Shown here: one piece after another, positions 44,708-53,663 of the stretch
Layout: each line of letters opens with the position of its first letter
How positions within the stretch are numbered: position 1 is the stretch's first letter
Assembly (NCBI GenBank): GCA_963716855.1
Contig: CAVQUV010000032.1
Location: 62,001-126,000 of the forward strand
Reading direction: 5' to 3'
DNA length: 64,000 nucleotides
Origin: JAGVSZ01 sp963716855
GTDB taxonomy: Bacteria; Pseudomonadota; Gammaproteobacteria; Burkholderiales; SG8-39
Position numbers and translations under genes: made by a program
The notes under the pieces: model-generated
Seen by the model: the letters and a program-made list of their open reading frames with translations, nothing else
Databases searched by the model: none
What the model was told of the DNA's origin: nothing

Positions 44708-47374
44708 TCAGGCGGCCTTCGTGATCGAGTGGTACAGCGTTTCGGTCTCGCGCGAGGGCGCCGCACCGAGCACCACCGAGAGCATTTGCCGACAGCGGCG
44801 GTAGACGTCGAGCGCCTCGGCGTGCCGGCCTTGCGCGGCGAGCGAGGCCATGAGCCGCCGGTAGAGCTCCTCGGCGAAGGGCTCCGCCTCGAGCGCCGTG
44901 GCGTAGATCTCCGCGGTGCGTTCGGGATTGCGTGCACGCTCGAAGTGCTGCGCGGCGCCGATCACGAGGCGAACGTAGCGGCTGCGCAGCCGCTCGCGCG
45001 CCGGCAACAGCCACGGCGCGTCCTCCTCGTTATGCAAGAACGAGCCCGCGTACAGCGCGAGCGCGCGCTCGGCCGCGTCGACCTCGATCGCCGCTTGGTC
45101 CCCGTTCGCCCGGCTGGCGAGCCGCTCGAAGGCGAGCGCGTCCGTCCACGCGACTGCGGGGTTGATCTGCAGCATGCCGTGCGAGAGCTGGATCGCGTCG
45201 TCGCGCCCAAGGAGCTTGCGCAGCCGGTGCAGCGTCACCTCGAAGGCATCGCGCGCGGCGTCGCCCTCGGACTCCGGCCACAGCGCGCCGGCGATCGCGT
45301 CGCGGCTCACGCCCTCGGCGCCCAGCGCCACGAGCGCCTTGAGGAGATCGAGCACGCGCCGCTGCGCCTTGCGGGCGTGGCGCAGGACCTCGCCGTTGAT
45401 AATGACCTCGAAGCGTCCGAGCGCGTGGATCCGGATCGGCCACGGCCAGGCCTCGATATCCGCCGACGGGGCACGCACGCCGCGCGTCGTGATAAGCCGC
45501 GTCACGAACTCGGTCTCGATGCCGGCTTGCAGCGCCTCGGCACACAGCCGGGACATCAGGTCGGGGAACCACAAGCCGGTGCAGACGCTATTCGTGCGCC
45601 GGCCGGTCGCGAATGCTTCCCGCAGCGCTTCGCGGCCCTCGTCGCGGCGCCCCGCGCGGAGCAGGACCTCGGCCTCGACGAGCAGCGCGAGGACGCGCAT
45701 CGCGCCTCGCTCCAGCCCGCTCACCCAGGCGTAGTTGCGCTCGACGGCCTCATGCGCGCGCGCCAGGTCGCCGCAGCCCAACGCTGCGAGCGCCAGCGCG
45801 CTATTGCAGCACACCGTGGGCCCAAAGGTCTCGCGACCCGTGATCGTCTGCAGCGCGAGCTCTGCGTGATGGAGCGCGACACGCGGATCGCCGCGCCAGA
45901 GCGCGAACCAGGACCTCAGGAAGTGCGACAAGCTGATCTCGTTCGGGCGGGCCCGCGCCACGCTGGGCGCGATCTCGTCCAGCAGCGCCGACGCCGCCTC
46001 GAGCTCGCCGTTATCCGCGCGGGTCCACACCTCGAACAGACGGGTGACCGCCTCGGCGAACACGAAGCCGTGCTCGCGGATGATCCGCTGGGCTTCCAGG
46101 TTGGCCCGGACGGCGCGGGACAGGTCGTTCGCGTAATGGGCCTGGATCGTCAGACCCCAGTGCATCGACAGCCGGATGAGCGGGGTCACGTCGGCACGAT
46201 TGAGCAGGGGCTCGAACGATTCGGCGAGCCGCTGGGAGGCCGCGAGGTCGCCGGAGATCGCGAGGTAATGGAGCATGTGAGAACCGGCAGCCAGCTTCTC
46301 GTTCACGCCCAGGTCGTGCGCCAGCAAATCGAACGTCCGCTCGGCCACGACGCTGGCGAGGGGGCTCGCCGGCCGGCAGTGCACCAGCGCGAGTGCACCT
46401 GCCGGAGCAGGAACTCGCTGAACAGCGCGTGATACTGGTACGTCGACGCGGCCCCGGCGCGCTGTTCTATGAAGTAACGCTGGCTCGCGAGCCACTCCAG
46501 CCGCTCGCCGGTGTCTTCGCGTTCCGTGAGCGCACCCGCCATCTCGGCCGTGAAGCGCGGGCAGACACGCCGTGGCCAGCCACAGGTCGCGCAGTTCCGG
46601 CGGCGAGCGGTCGAACACCTCGATGGCGAGGTACTCGAACAGGGCTTCCGGCGCCTCGATCAGGTCCGCCGGGACGGCGGCACTGTTGCGGCTCTCCAGC
46701 ACCAGGCGAAGCCCCGCGGCCCAGCCGCCGGTGCGCTCGTGCAGGGTGCGAGCACGATCTTCGTCTGCGGCGCCGTCGAGCCCGGCAAGCCGGCGCGTCT
46801 CCTCGACGTCGAGCCGCAAGTCTTCCCAGCCGAGGCGCGCGAGGTCGGCATGCGCGATCGCTTCGGCGAACGCTGCCGGCGGGTCCGCGCGGCTGAGCAC
46901 CACGAGCGTGACGCCCTCGGGCAGCTCCCCGCCGCCGTCGCGCACCAGTGTCGCAAGCGGCGAGTCGCCCGAAGCATCCTGGAAGTTGTCGAGCACGATC
47001 ACCGCCAGGTTGGGCACTCGCTCCAGAAGGTTCTTGAAGAACCGCCGCGTGAAGCCCGCGAGATCGGGCAGGTACTCGGGCGTGAGCGGCGGCAGCGGCA
47101 CGGCCCCGGGCGGCGCGGCCTGGCGCAGGTAGTGGAAGAAGGTCGCCGGGTCGGCGTCGCCCGCATCGATCTGGTACCAGAGGCACCGCAGCCCGCGTGC
47201 CTCGATCCAGCTCGAGACGAGCGAGGTCTTGCCCGCCCCGGGCGGTCCTTCGATCCACGTGATCGGGCGGCGGCGGAACCGGTCGAGCAGCGCGAAAAGG
47301 CGCTCGCGTGGAGCGAGCCCGGCGGCGGACGGCCGCGAGAGTTTCGGCGGAAGGACGTTGCGCGGCTTCACCAT
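44708..47374 (-). CDS. ATPase-BTAD transcriptional regulator (SARP/MalT-like)
   Basis: This 888-residue regulator has an N-terminal STAND/AAA ATPase with Walker A EGPPGAGKTS (residues 42-51) and Walker B-like LAVIVLDNFQDA. A helical repeat middle follows. The C-terminal part has a winged-helix (RIHALGRFEVIINGEVLRH, VLDLLKALVALGAEGVSRDA) and a bacterial transcriptional activation domain (YHSITKAA end). Between about 46560 and 46390 the translation is out of frame: the family-like sequence EMAGALTEREDTGERLEWLA and YQYHALFSEFLLRQVH lies in another frame. A +1 near 46560 is compensated near 46390, where a segment may also have been lost, since full-length relatives are longer. It overlaps the FadL gene end by 7 bases, so it may control it. 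Confidence 0.82.
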   Translation of the reverse strand: MVKPRNVLPPKLSRPSAAGLAPRERLFALLDRFRRRPITWIEGPPGAGKTSLVSSWIEARGLRCLWYQIDAGDADPATFFHYLRQAAPPGAVPLPPLTPEYLPDLAGFTRRFFKNLLERVPNLAVIVLDNFQDASGDSPLATLVRDGGGELPEGVTLVVLSRADPPAAFAEAIAHADLARLGWEDLRLDVEETRRLAGLDGAADEDRARTLHERTGGWAAGLRLVLESRNSAAVPADLIEAPEALFEYLAIEVFDRSPPELRDLWLATACLPALHGRDGGCAHGTRRHRRAAGVAREPALLHRTARRGRVDVPVSRAVQRVPAPAGALALVHCRPASPLASVVAERTFDLLAHDLGVNEKLAAGSHMLHYLAISGDLAASQRLAESFEPLLNRADVTPLIRLSMHWGLTIQAHYANDLSRAVRANLEAQRIIREHGFVFAEAVTRLFEVWTRADNGELEAASALLDEIAPSVARARPNEISLSHFLRSWFALWRGDPRVALHHAELALQTITGRETFGPTVCCNSALALAALGCGDLARAHEAVERNYAWVSGLERGAMRVLALLVEAEVLLRAGRRDEGREALREAFATGRRTNSVCTGLWFPDLMSRLCAEALQAGIETEFVTRLITTRGVRAPSADIEAWPWPIRIHALGRFEVIINGEVLRHARKAQRRVLDLLKALVALGAEGVSRDAIAGALWPESEGDAARDAFEVTLHRLRKLLGRDDAIQLSHGMLQINPAVAWTDALAFERLASRANGDQAAIEVDAAERALALYAGSFLHNEEDAPWLLPARERLRSRYVRLVIGAAQHFERARNPERTAEIYATALEAEPFAEELYRRLMASLAAQGRHAEALDVYRRCRQMLSVVLGAAPSRETETLYHSITKAA

Positions 47375-48678
47375 CGGCGGCTCACCATCAGATGCAGTGC
47401 GAGGTACGACAGCCGCTCCGTGCTCGGGCCGAGCGGCGACGAAGGGTTGTCGTAGCTCACGCTGCGCGGGATCAGGTACTCCAGCGCACCGCTCATCGAC
47501 CAGCCCGGGGCGAGCGCCTGCTTGAAGCCCGCGGTGAGGTGGGTCTCGCCGATCGCGGCGATCAGCGGCGTGAGGTTCTGCGGCGGGATGGGCGAGCGCC
47601 CGTAGTTGATCCCGCCGTAGACGGTGAGCGAGCCGGTCGCCGCATACGCGGCGCCGAGCGCGAACACCCACTGGTCGCGTGCGTCGACGGCGGCGCTTTG
47701 AGAGAGCGTCTGCGGGGCGGCCGCGTTGTTCGGCTGCGTCAGCGTGATCGTCGTGCTGCGCAGCGCGTGCGACCATCCGAGCCAGGCGACCTCTGCGGAG
47801 ACGAGCAGGCGCTCGTTCGCCTGCCAGGCGGCTCCCAGCGCAACCTCGGGCGGCAGGCCGAAGCCGTCCAGGCGCGCGCTGTCGTACCTCACGACCCCGA
47901 GCCCTACTGCGCTCATATTCACGTTCGCGTAGCCGTCGCTCGCGGGCAGGCGAATCTTGGTTCCTGCCGTGGCACCGAGGTGGAGCACCGGCGATGCGCG
48001 CCACAGGGCGCCTACCTTCGCGCCCACGCCCGCGCCGCGCGCGTCCTTGAGCTGCAGGCCGAAGAAGCTCTGCGCCGGGTTCGCCGCGTTCAGCGACGAG
48101 GTGCTGGGGAATACGCGCTGGGTGGCCTTGATCGCGGCGACGGGAAGGCTGAAGGCGACGCTGAGATCGTCGGTGGCCTGCCACGCGATCGCGGGCGCGA
48201 GCTTCGCGAAACCGATCAGCGCCGAGAGCTCGTCGCGCGTGCCGAACGGCGTCTGGAGGTTCTTGTAGACGTTGCCCGCTCCGCCCTGCGCGAACATCCC
48301 GATGCCGGCGGTGAGGCGCGGGGCGATCGGTGCCGTGTAACCGAATCCGCCCGCGAAGTTGTAGCTATTGTCGACGCGCTGATCGTTTCCGAGCGAGTCC
48401 GAGTGCGCCACGTCGATCGCGTACGCGATGGCCGCATAGCCGTCGAACGCCGCTCCACTGATCTGCGTGATCCCCGCCGGGTTGGTGTTCAGTGCGGTCG
48501 TGTCGCGGGCGACGGCCACATCGGCGCCGCCCATGCCGATCGACTCGGTCCCGAACCCGATCATGTTCAGGCCGTTATTCGCAAGCGCGGGAATCGCGCC
48601 TGCGGCGGACGCGATCGCGAAAGTCACAGCGCCGATACGCGCGCACTGCGCGCGCGTCCTCCCACGCTCCTGATGCAC
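47368..48678 (-). CDS. FadL/TodX-type outer-membrane transport protein
   Basis: This 436-residue outer-membrane beta-barrel of the FadL family imports hydrophobic compounds such as fatty acids or aromatic hydrocarbons. The signal sequence ends in AGAIPALA. The hatch-type N-terminus NGLNMIGFGTESIGMGGADV and ALNTNPAGITQISG is characteristic of the family, and the C-terminus ends in an aromatic residue (VSRRW). GTG 48678 is chosen because it gives a normal signal peptide with GGAG upstream. The stop overlaps the start of the downstream regulator (ATGGTGA), coupling the two. Confidence 0.86.
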   Translation of the reverse strand: MHQERGRTRAQCARIGAVTFAIASAAGAIPALANNGLNMIGFGTESIGMGGADVAVARDTTALNTNPAGITQISGAAFDGYAAIAYAIDVAHSDSLGNDQRVDNSYNFAGGFGYTAPIAPRLTAGIGMFAQGGAGNVYKNLQTPFGTRDELSALIGFAKLAPAIAWQATDDLSVAFSLPVAAIKATQRVFPSTSSLNAANPAQSFFGLQLKDARGAGVGAKVGALWRASPVLHLGATAGTKIRLPASDGYANVNMSAVGLGVVRYDSARLDGFGLPPEVALGAAWQANERLLVSAEVAWLGWSHALRSTTITLTQPNNAAAPQTLSQSAAVDARDQWVFALGAAYAATGSLTVYGGINYGRSPIPPQNLTPLIAAIGETHLTAGFKQALAPGWSMSGALEYLIPRSVSYDNPSSPLGPSTERLSYLALHLMVSRRW

Positions 48679-48888
48679 TCTCTGCTCCCCGAGACGTTCT
48701 TCAAGGCTTGGGGTCGGGTCGTTCTGTTTGGCCGATAGTGGAAAGGCTACACGCTTTGCGTGACGTGCGAATCGTGCGAACGGCCGACCTGCGCCGGGGT
48801 GAAATGCGGCAATCCGTAGGTTCCCTGTAAGCCCCGGGATCAATCTCGGGTTCGGACGCACCGACCTGCGTGCCCGGATAATCCGCCC

Positions 48889-49668
48889 ATGGAATGGGCC
48901 ATCACCGGCGCAGCGGCGAATGGCTGCTCGCCCGCCATAATCCGATCATGGAATGGGTGTGTCCTGGTCATCGGCCTCGCGGCCGGCACGCTCGGCGGGA
49001 TCGTCGGCTTCGGGACGTCGATCATGCTGCTGCCGCCGCTCGTGGTGGTCTTCGGGCCGAAGGAGGCCGTCCCGATCATGGCGGTGACTGCGCTGCTGGC
49101 GAACGCGTCGCGCGCGGCGGTGTGGTGGCGCGAGATCGACTGGCGGGCGTGCGCCGTCTACAGCGCCGCGGCCGCGCCCGCGGCCGCGCTCGGCGCGGCG
49201 ACGCTCGTGAGGATGAGCTCGGTCGCGATCGAGGTGGCGCTCGGCGCGTTCTTCCTGCTCATGATCCCGGTGCGGCGCAAGCTCACGGCGAGCGGGTTCC
49301 GGATCCGTCTCTGGCACCTCGCCGTCGTCGGCGGCGTGATCGGCTTCCTCACCGGGATCGTGGCCTCGACCGGGCCGATCAACACGCCGTTCTTCCTCGC
49401 GTACGGACTGGTGAAGGGCGCGTTCCTCGCGACCGAGGCGCTCGCCTCGCTCTCGATGTATGTCGCGAAGGCGATCGCCTTCAATCAGCTCGGTGCGCTG
49501 CCGTGGGCCACCTTCGCGAAAGGACTCATCGTCGGGTCGGCCGTGATGCTGGGATCCTATGCGGCCAAGCCGTTCGTGCTACGGATGGCGCCGGAGCGGT
49601 TCAGGGTCCTGATGGACGCGCTGATGCTCGTCGCCGGGGTGACGATGATTGCGACCGCGCTCGCGTGA
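48889..49668 (+). CDS. TSUP family permease (TauE/SafE type)
   Basis: This is an 8-segment permease of the sulfite exporter TauE/SafE family, with LVIGLAAGTLGGIVGFGTSI as first helix, a conserved repeat GVIGFLTGIVASTGPINTPF, and ALASLSMYVAKAIAFNQLG. The annotated ATG gives an odd N-terminus without hydrophobicity. A better-looking ATG at 48948 (MEWV...) is followed by a one-base excess near 48961 that would put it out of frame. ATGGAATGGG occurs at both places. The true N-terminus is therefore uncertain. It probably exports or imports a small sulfur or organic anion. Confidence 0.83.
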   Translation: MEWAITGAAANGCSPAIIRSWNGCVLVIGLAAGTLGGIVGFGTSIMLLPPLVVVFGPKEAVPIMAVTALLANASRAAVWWREIDWRACAVYSAAAAPAAALGAATLVRMSSVAIEVALGAFFLLMIPVRRKLTASGFRIRLWHLAVVGGVIGFLTGIVASTGPINTPFFLAYGLVKGAFLATEALASLSMYVAKAIAFNQLGALPWATFAKGLIVGSAVMLGSYAAKPFVLRMAPERFRVLMDALMLVAGVTMIATALA

Positions 49669-49707
49669 GACCCGATCGACCGCTGGCGCGCGCCCCTAGG
49701 CGAGACC

Positions 49708-49760
49708 AGGAGAAGGGTGCGATGCAGAAAGGCCGATTTGGCGTCCGGGACGCGACGTGA
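49708..49760 (+). other. Orphan ribosome-binding site with a 12-residue frame
   Basis: AGGAGAAGGG (49708-49717) stands 4 bases before ATG 49722, which opens MQKGRFGVRDAT and stops at 49760. The signal is stronger than that of several real genes here, but the frame is too short for a recognisable protein. It may be the beginning of a lost gene. Confidence 0.3.
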
Positions 49761-49796
49761 ACCAGGAACTTGTCTCGAAGGGCGCGCTCTTGCCAC

Positions 49797-50694
49797 TCAT
49801 GCGGCCCTCACCGGATTGGACAGCACGCCGATGCCCGCGATCTCGACTTCGATGGTGTCGCCGGCCTTCATGAACACCTTGGGGTTCCGGCCGAAGCCCA
49901 CGCCGGAGGGCGAGCCGGTGGTGATGCAGTCGCCGGGCAGGAAGCGGTAGAACTGCGAGTAGTACTCGATCAGCTGCGCCACGGTGAACACGAAATCGTC
50001 GGTGTTCGCGTCCTGCATCACCTGGCCGTTCAGCCGCGTGACGATGCGCACGTTGCCCGGGTCGGGCACCTCGTCCTTCGTGGCGAGCACGGGGCCCATC
50101 GGGCAGAACGTCGGGAACATCTTGCCGAGGAGGTTGTGCTCCCACGCGTGGATCGGCCCCATGATCCCGGTGGAGGAGAAGATGGGGGCCACCCAGTCGC
50201 GCGCCGAGACGTCGTTGACGATCGTGTAGCCGGCGACGCAGTCCAATCGCCTGCGCGGCACTCACGCGGTGGCAGGCCTTGCCGATGACCACGGTGAACT
50301 CGCCTTCCCAGTCGACCATGTCGGGATTGCTCGGCGGCAGGATGATCGGCTCGCCCGTGGCGATGATGCTCGCTACGCTCTTGGTGAACGCCGCGGGTTT
50401 TCCGGGCACCGGCGTCTTCATCTCCGCCAGGTGCTTGTGGTAGTTCATGCCCACCGAGAGCACGAGCGCGGGATCCGGGATCGGTGCCAGCAGCCGGGCG
50501 CCCTTACGGCTCACCAGGGCTTTCTTCGGCGCGGCATCGCGGATGGCGCGCGCCTGGTCGAGCTTGCCGGCGGCCAGGATGCCGCGCACGCTCCCCGGGA
50601 GCGAAGAATCGGCCGCGCCGAGATCGACGATGTCCTCGCCTGCCAGGACTCCGGCACGGGGCTCGCGGTCGATGGTGAAAGTCACGAGGTGCAT
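49797..50694 (-). CDS. Fumarylacetoacetate hydrolase family protein (one frameshift)
   Basis: This FAH-fold enzyme (2-keto-4-pentenoate hydratase/HHDD isomerase type) hydrolyses or decarboxylates 2-keto acids in meta-cleavage pathways. Frame 1 contains LVLSVGMNYHKHLAEM, KSVASIIATGEPI and the metal-binding VDWEGEFTVVIGK. After one extra base near 50246 the protein resumes as CVAGYTIVNDVSARDW (metal Asp) and GDCITTGSPSGVGFGR. The span is 3n+1. It lies 15 bases downstream of the iclR gene on the same strand, presumably in one transcript, and divergent from the importer operon. Confidence 0.9.
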
Positions 50695-50709
50695 CGTTTC
50701 TCCTCTCTT

Positions 50710-51496
50710 CTACGCTGCAATCTGCAGGTGGGGGGCGCCGGCGTCGTGCGAAAGTCGGTCGCACACCCGGCGCAATGCGAGCGCTGCCGCGTTGTTGGCG
50801 CGCCCGAGCTCCGGGTCGGTGCCGATCAGTGCCACCGACGCGACGGCATCGCCGTTCCAGCCGAGCACGACGCTCGCCACGGCATAGAGGCCGGGAATGA
50901 CGTTGTGCATCTTGTCGGCATAGGCGAGGCGCGACTTGCGCGCGCGCTTGAGCTTCGCGCTCGAGCGCCTCGCGGTCGAACTTCTCCTGCAGCGCCTCGG
51001 CGGCGAGGGCTTCTGCCGTGAGGCCGCGCGGGAGAAAGGCGAGCAGCATGCGGCCGACGGCGGAGCGCGACACCGGCAGCACCGAGCCCAGGTTCAGCGA
51101 GGTGACGAGCGACCCCATGCGCTGCCAGTGCACGACAGTCGGCCCGCGATTGCTCCACACCGCCAGGAGCGCCGTGTAGCCCGTTTCCGCGACGAGCGCC
51201 GGAACCGCCTGCACGGTCGCCTGGATCGGATCGGCACGCTGGATCGCCGCGAGGCCCATGCGCAGGGCGAGCGGGCCGAAGTCGTAGCGCGAGTCGGCGC
51301 CCTGGACCACCAGGCCGCAACGCAGGAAGCTCGCGAGGTAGCGATGCGCGCTGCTCGGATCGAGGCCGGCGGCGGCGGAGAGCTCCTTCAGCGCCAGCGG
51401 CCCGGTTGCGCGCTGGAGCGCCTCGAGGAGCGGCACGCCGGTCTCGATCGACTGGATGCCACGTCGCGCGCGCGGCGCGGCTCGCTTCTGGGTCAT
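50710..51496 (-). CDS. IclR family transcriptional regulator (one frameshift)
   Basis: This regulator has an N-terminal winged HTH (SIETGVPLLEALQRATGPL, LKELSAAAGLDPSSAHRYLA) and a C-terminal GAF-like effector domain. The frame from ATG 51496 is correct to EALQEKFDREAL. An extra base near 50955 shifts it, and it resumes as YADKMHNVIPGLYAVASVVL and ends in HLQIAA. The span is 3n+1. It is divergent from the importer operon with a 63-base gap and co-oriented with the FAH gene. The arrangement is typical of aromatic-pathway regulators that sense the imported compound. Confidence 0.89.
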
Positions 51497-51503
51497 TGGA
51501 CTA

Positions 51504-51550
51504 TTGACAACGCATTGGCTGATGCCGAAATATACGTCCTCCAGGAGGAG
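51504..51550 (+). promoter_or_regulatory. Candidate sigma-70 promoter and ribosome-binding site in the iclR/importer gap
   Basis: TTGACA (51504-51509) is a perfect -35 hexamer. AT-rich AAATATACG (51528-51536) lies 18-21 bases downstream and can provide an imperfect -10. CCAGGAGGAGGAG (51541-51553) is a strong ribosome-binding site for ATG 51560. The region is only 63 bases long, so any IclR operator must overlap these elements. Confidence 0.5.
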
Positions 51551-51559
51551 GAGAACAAT

Positions 51560-52771
51560 ATGATTGGATTCAAGCGCTGGGCAAGTGTGCTCGCCGGCAT
51601 GGCGGTCACGTTCGCTGTTGCACTGCCGCAGGCCGTGGCGCAATCCAATGCGCCGATCCGCATCGGCAGCACGCTGTCGCTCACCGGGCCGCTCGCGGCG
51701 GCTTCGGCAATCCAGAAGGTCGCATCCGAGGTCTACGTCGACGACCTCAATCGACGCGGCGGCCTGCTCGGCCGCCAGGTGGAATGGATCGTGAAGGACG
51801 ACCAGTCGCGTCCCGAGCTCGCGCGCACGCTGTACGAGCAGATGATCACGGTGGACAAGGTCGATCTGATCGTGGGCCCGTACGGGACCGCTTCGATCCT
51901 CGCCGCCATGGGTGTCGCGCAGCGCTACAACAAGCTCCTGCTGCACAACAGTTTCGGCACGCCGCGCCAGGCCAAGTACGAGATGCAGTTCTCGACCTCC
52001 GGCGGTGCCTTCGACATCGAGGAGGTCTGGCCCAACCTGGTGTTCAGCACCGTGGCGGGTGCGTCAACGCCGCCGAAGACGCTCGCGATCGTCACGAGCA
52101 AGTTCCCCTCGCTTCAATTCGTCTCGGTCGGCGCCCGGGAGCAGGCGAAGAAGCGCGGCCTCAACGAGGTGCTGTACCTCGAGTGGGAGTTCGGCAACCG
52201 CGACTTCGGACCGATCGCGAGCCGCATCAAGGACGCGAAGCCCGACCTCGTGTGGGTCGGCGCCACCGGGCTCGACGGCGTGCAGCTGCTCGACGCGATG
52301 AAGAAGATCGACTACGCGCCGCCGATGCACTTCTACATGTTCCCCGCGCCCGGCCCGATGGCGAAGACGCCCGACGCGAAGAACGCGCTCGCCTTCACCA
52401 CGTTCGAGGAGCATCCGCCGTTCACCAGCAACCCGCGCGCCGCGGAGCTCATCAAGGCCTACCACGAGCGCGGCGCGAAGGCGGGCCTGCCGGACACCTC
52501 GGTCGACCTGCTCGCTTCCATCTGCTTCGCGATGTGGCAGACGCTCGAGGCGGCGGTCAACGGCGCGAAGAGCCTCGACGACAAGGCGCTCGCGCAGTGG
52601 CTGCGCAAGAACCCGGTCGACTCCATCATGGGGCGGCTGGTCTGGGACGGCCCGAACAACTACGTCTCGGGGAAGGACCTCTACAAGATCAAACAGCTCC
52701 AGAACGGCAAGTGGGTCGTGGTGTATCCGCCGGAATTCGCCGCGCCCGGCGCGAAACTGATCGGGCCGTGA
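51560..52771 (+). CDS. Branched-chain-type ABC transporter substrate-binding protein
   Basis: This 403-residue periplasmic binding protein is of the LivK/amino-acid-amide family. The signal peptide ends in QAVAQ. PIRIGSTLSLTGPLAAASAI, VDDLNRRGGLLGRQVEWIV and IVGPYGTASILAAMGVAQRY are typical. Relatives of this length serve aromatic acids and amides as often as amino acids. It is first in a + strand operon with two permease and two ATPase modules, divergent from an IclR regulator, so an aromatic or heteroaromatic ligand is likely by context. Confidence 0.91.
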   Translation: MIGFKRWASVLAGMAVTFAVALPQAVAQSNAPIRIGSTLSLTGPLAAASAIQKVASEVYVDDLNRRGGLLGRQVEWIVKDDQSRPELARTLYEQMITVDKVDLIVGPYGTASILAAMGVAQRYNKLLLHNSFGTPRQAKYEMQFSTSGGAFDIEEVWPNLVFSTVAGASTPPKTLAIVTSKFPSLQFVSVGAREQAKKRGLNEVLYLEWEFGNRDFGPIASRIKDAKPDLVWVGATGLDGVQLLDAMKKIDYAPPMHFYMFPAPGPMAKTPDAKNALAFTTFEEHPPFTSNPRAAELIKAYHERGAKAGLPDTSVDLLASICFAMWQTLEAAVNGAKSLDDKALAQWLRKNPVDSIMGRLVWDGPNNYVSGKDLYKIKQLQNGKWVVVYPPEFAAPGAKLIGP

Positions 52772-52811
52772 GCGCCGGGCGGATACCGCCGCGCTTGAGC
52801 CGGAGGCACGC

Positions 52812-53663
52812 TTGCCGAGCCTGACGCTGATCGGGCAGTCCGTCCTTTCGGGCATCTTCCTCGGTGCCCTCTACGGGCTGCTCGGTCTGGGCCTCACGCT
52901 GAGCTGGGGGCTCCTGCGCCAGATCAACCTGGCGCACTTCGCGCTCGTGTTCCTCGGCGCCTACCTCAGCTACCAGCTCGCGGCCGGCGGCATGGATCCG
53001 GTCGTCACGCTCGCCATCGTCGCCCCGGCGTTCTTCGTCTTCGGCGCCGCGCTCCAATGGCTGCTCGCGCGGTTCTCGGTCTCGCCGCTCAACACGCTGC
53101 TGGTCACCTTCGGTTTCATGGTGATGATCGAGAGCCTGATCCAGTGGATCTGGACGGCCGATTTCCGGCGCCTGGAAACGCACTACGGAAACGTACGCTG
53201 GAAGCTCGGCGAGCTCTACGTGGCGCTGCCGGAGCTCCTGACGTTGCTCGTCGCGGTGGGTCTCGCCGTCGGCACCTGGGCGCTCCTCCGCTACACCGAT
53301 CTCGGCAGGGCGATGCGCGCCGCCGCCGAGGATGCGCCGGTGGCCGCCGCCTTCGGCGTCAACGAGAAGCTGCTCGCGCTGGTGCTGTCGGGGTCGTGCG
53401 CGGCCCTGGCCGCGGTCGCCGGCGTGTGCCTCGCGCTTAGCCACACGCTCGCGCCGACGCAGATCTACGCGTGGATCGGCGTGGTGTTCGCGGTGGTGAT
53501 GATCGGCGGCCTCGGCAATCCGCTCGGGCCGTTGATCGCGGGATTCGTGATCGGCGTGAGCGAGGCGCTCACAATGGCGCTCACCGCACCGGCCTGGGCA
53601 CCGCTCGTCTCCTTCACGCTGCTCATCGCCATCCTGCTCTTCCGGCCGAGCCGCGTCGCATGA
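52812..53663 (+). CDS. Branched-chain-type ABC permease (LivH-like)
   Basis: This 283-residue permease has about 8 hydrophobic segments and the LivH motif LSWGLLRQINLAHFALVFLG. The C-terminus has MIGGLGNPLGPLIAGFVIG. It starts at TTG 52812, with CGGAGGCACGC just upstream; no in-frame ATG or GTG precedes the first helix. Its stop overlaps the next ATG (ATGA). Confidence 0.9.
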   Translation: MPSLTLIGQSVLSGIFLGALYGLLGLGLTLSWGLLRQINLAHFALVFLGAYLSYQLAAGGMDPVVTLAIVAPAFFVFGAALQWLLARFSVSPLNTLLVTFGFMVMIESLIQWIWTADFRRLETHYGNVRWKLGELYVALPELLTLLVAVGLAVGTWALLRYTDLGRAMRAAAEDAPVAAAFGVNEKLLALVLSGSCAALAAVAGVCLALSHTLAPTQIYAWIGVVFAVVMIGGLGNPLGPLIAGFVIGVSEALTMALTAPAWAPLVSFTLLIAILLFRPSRVA

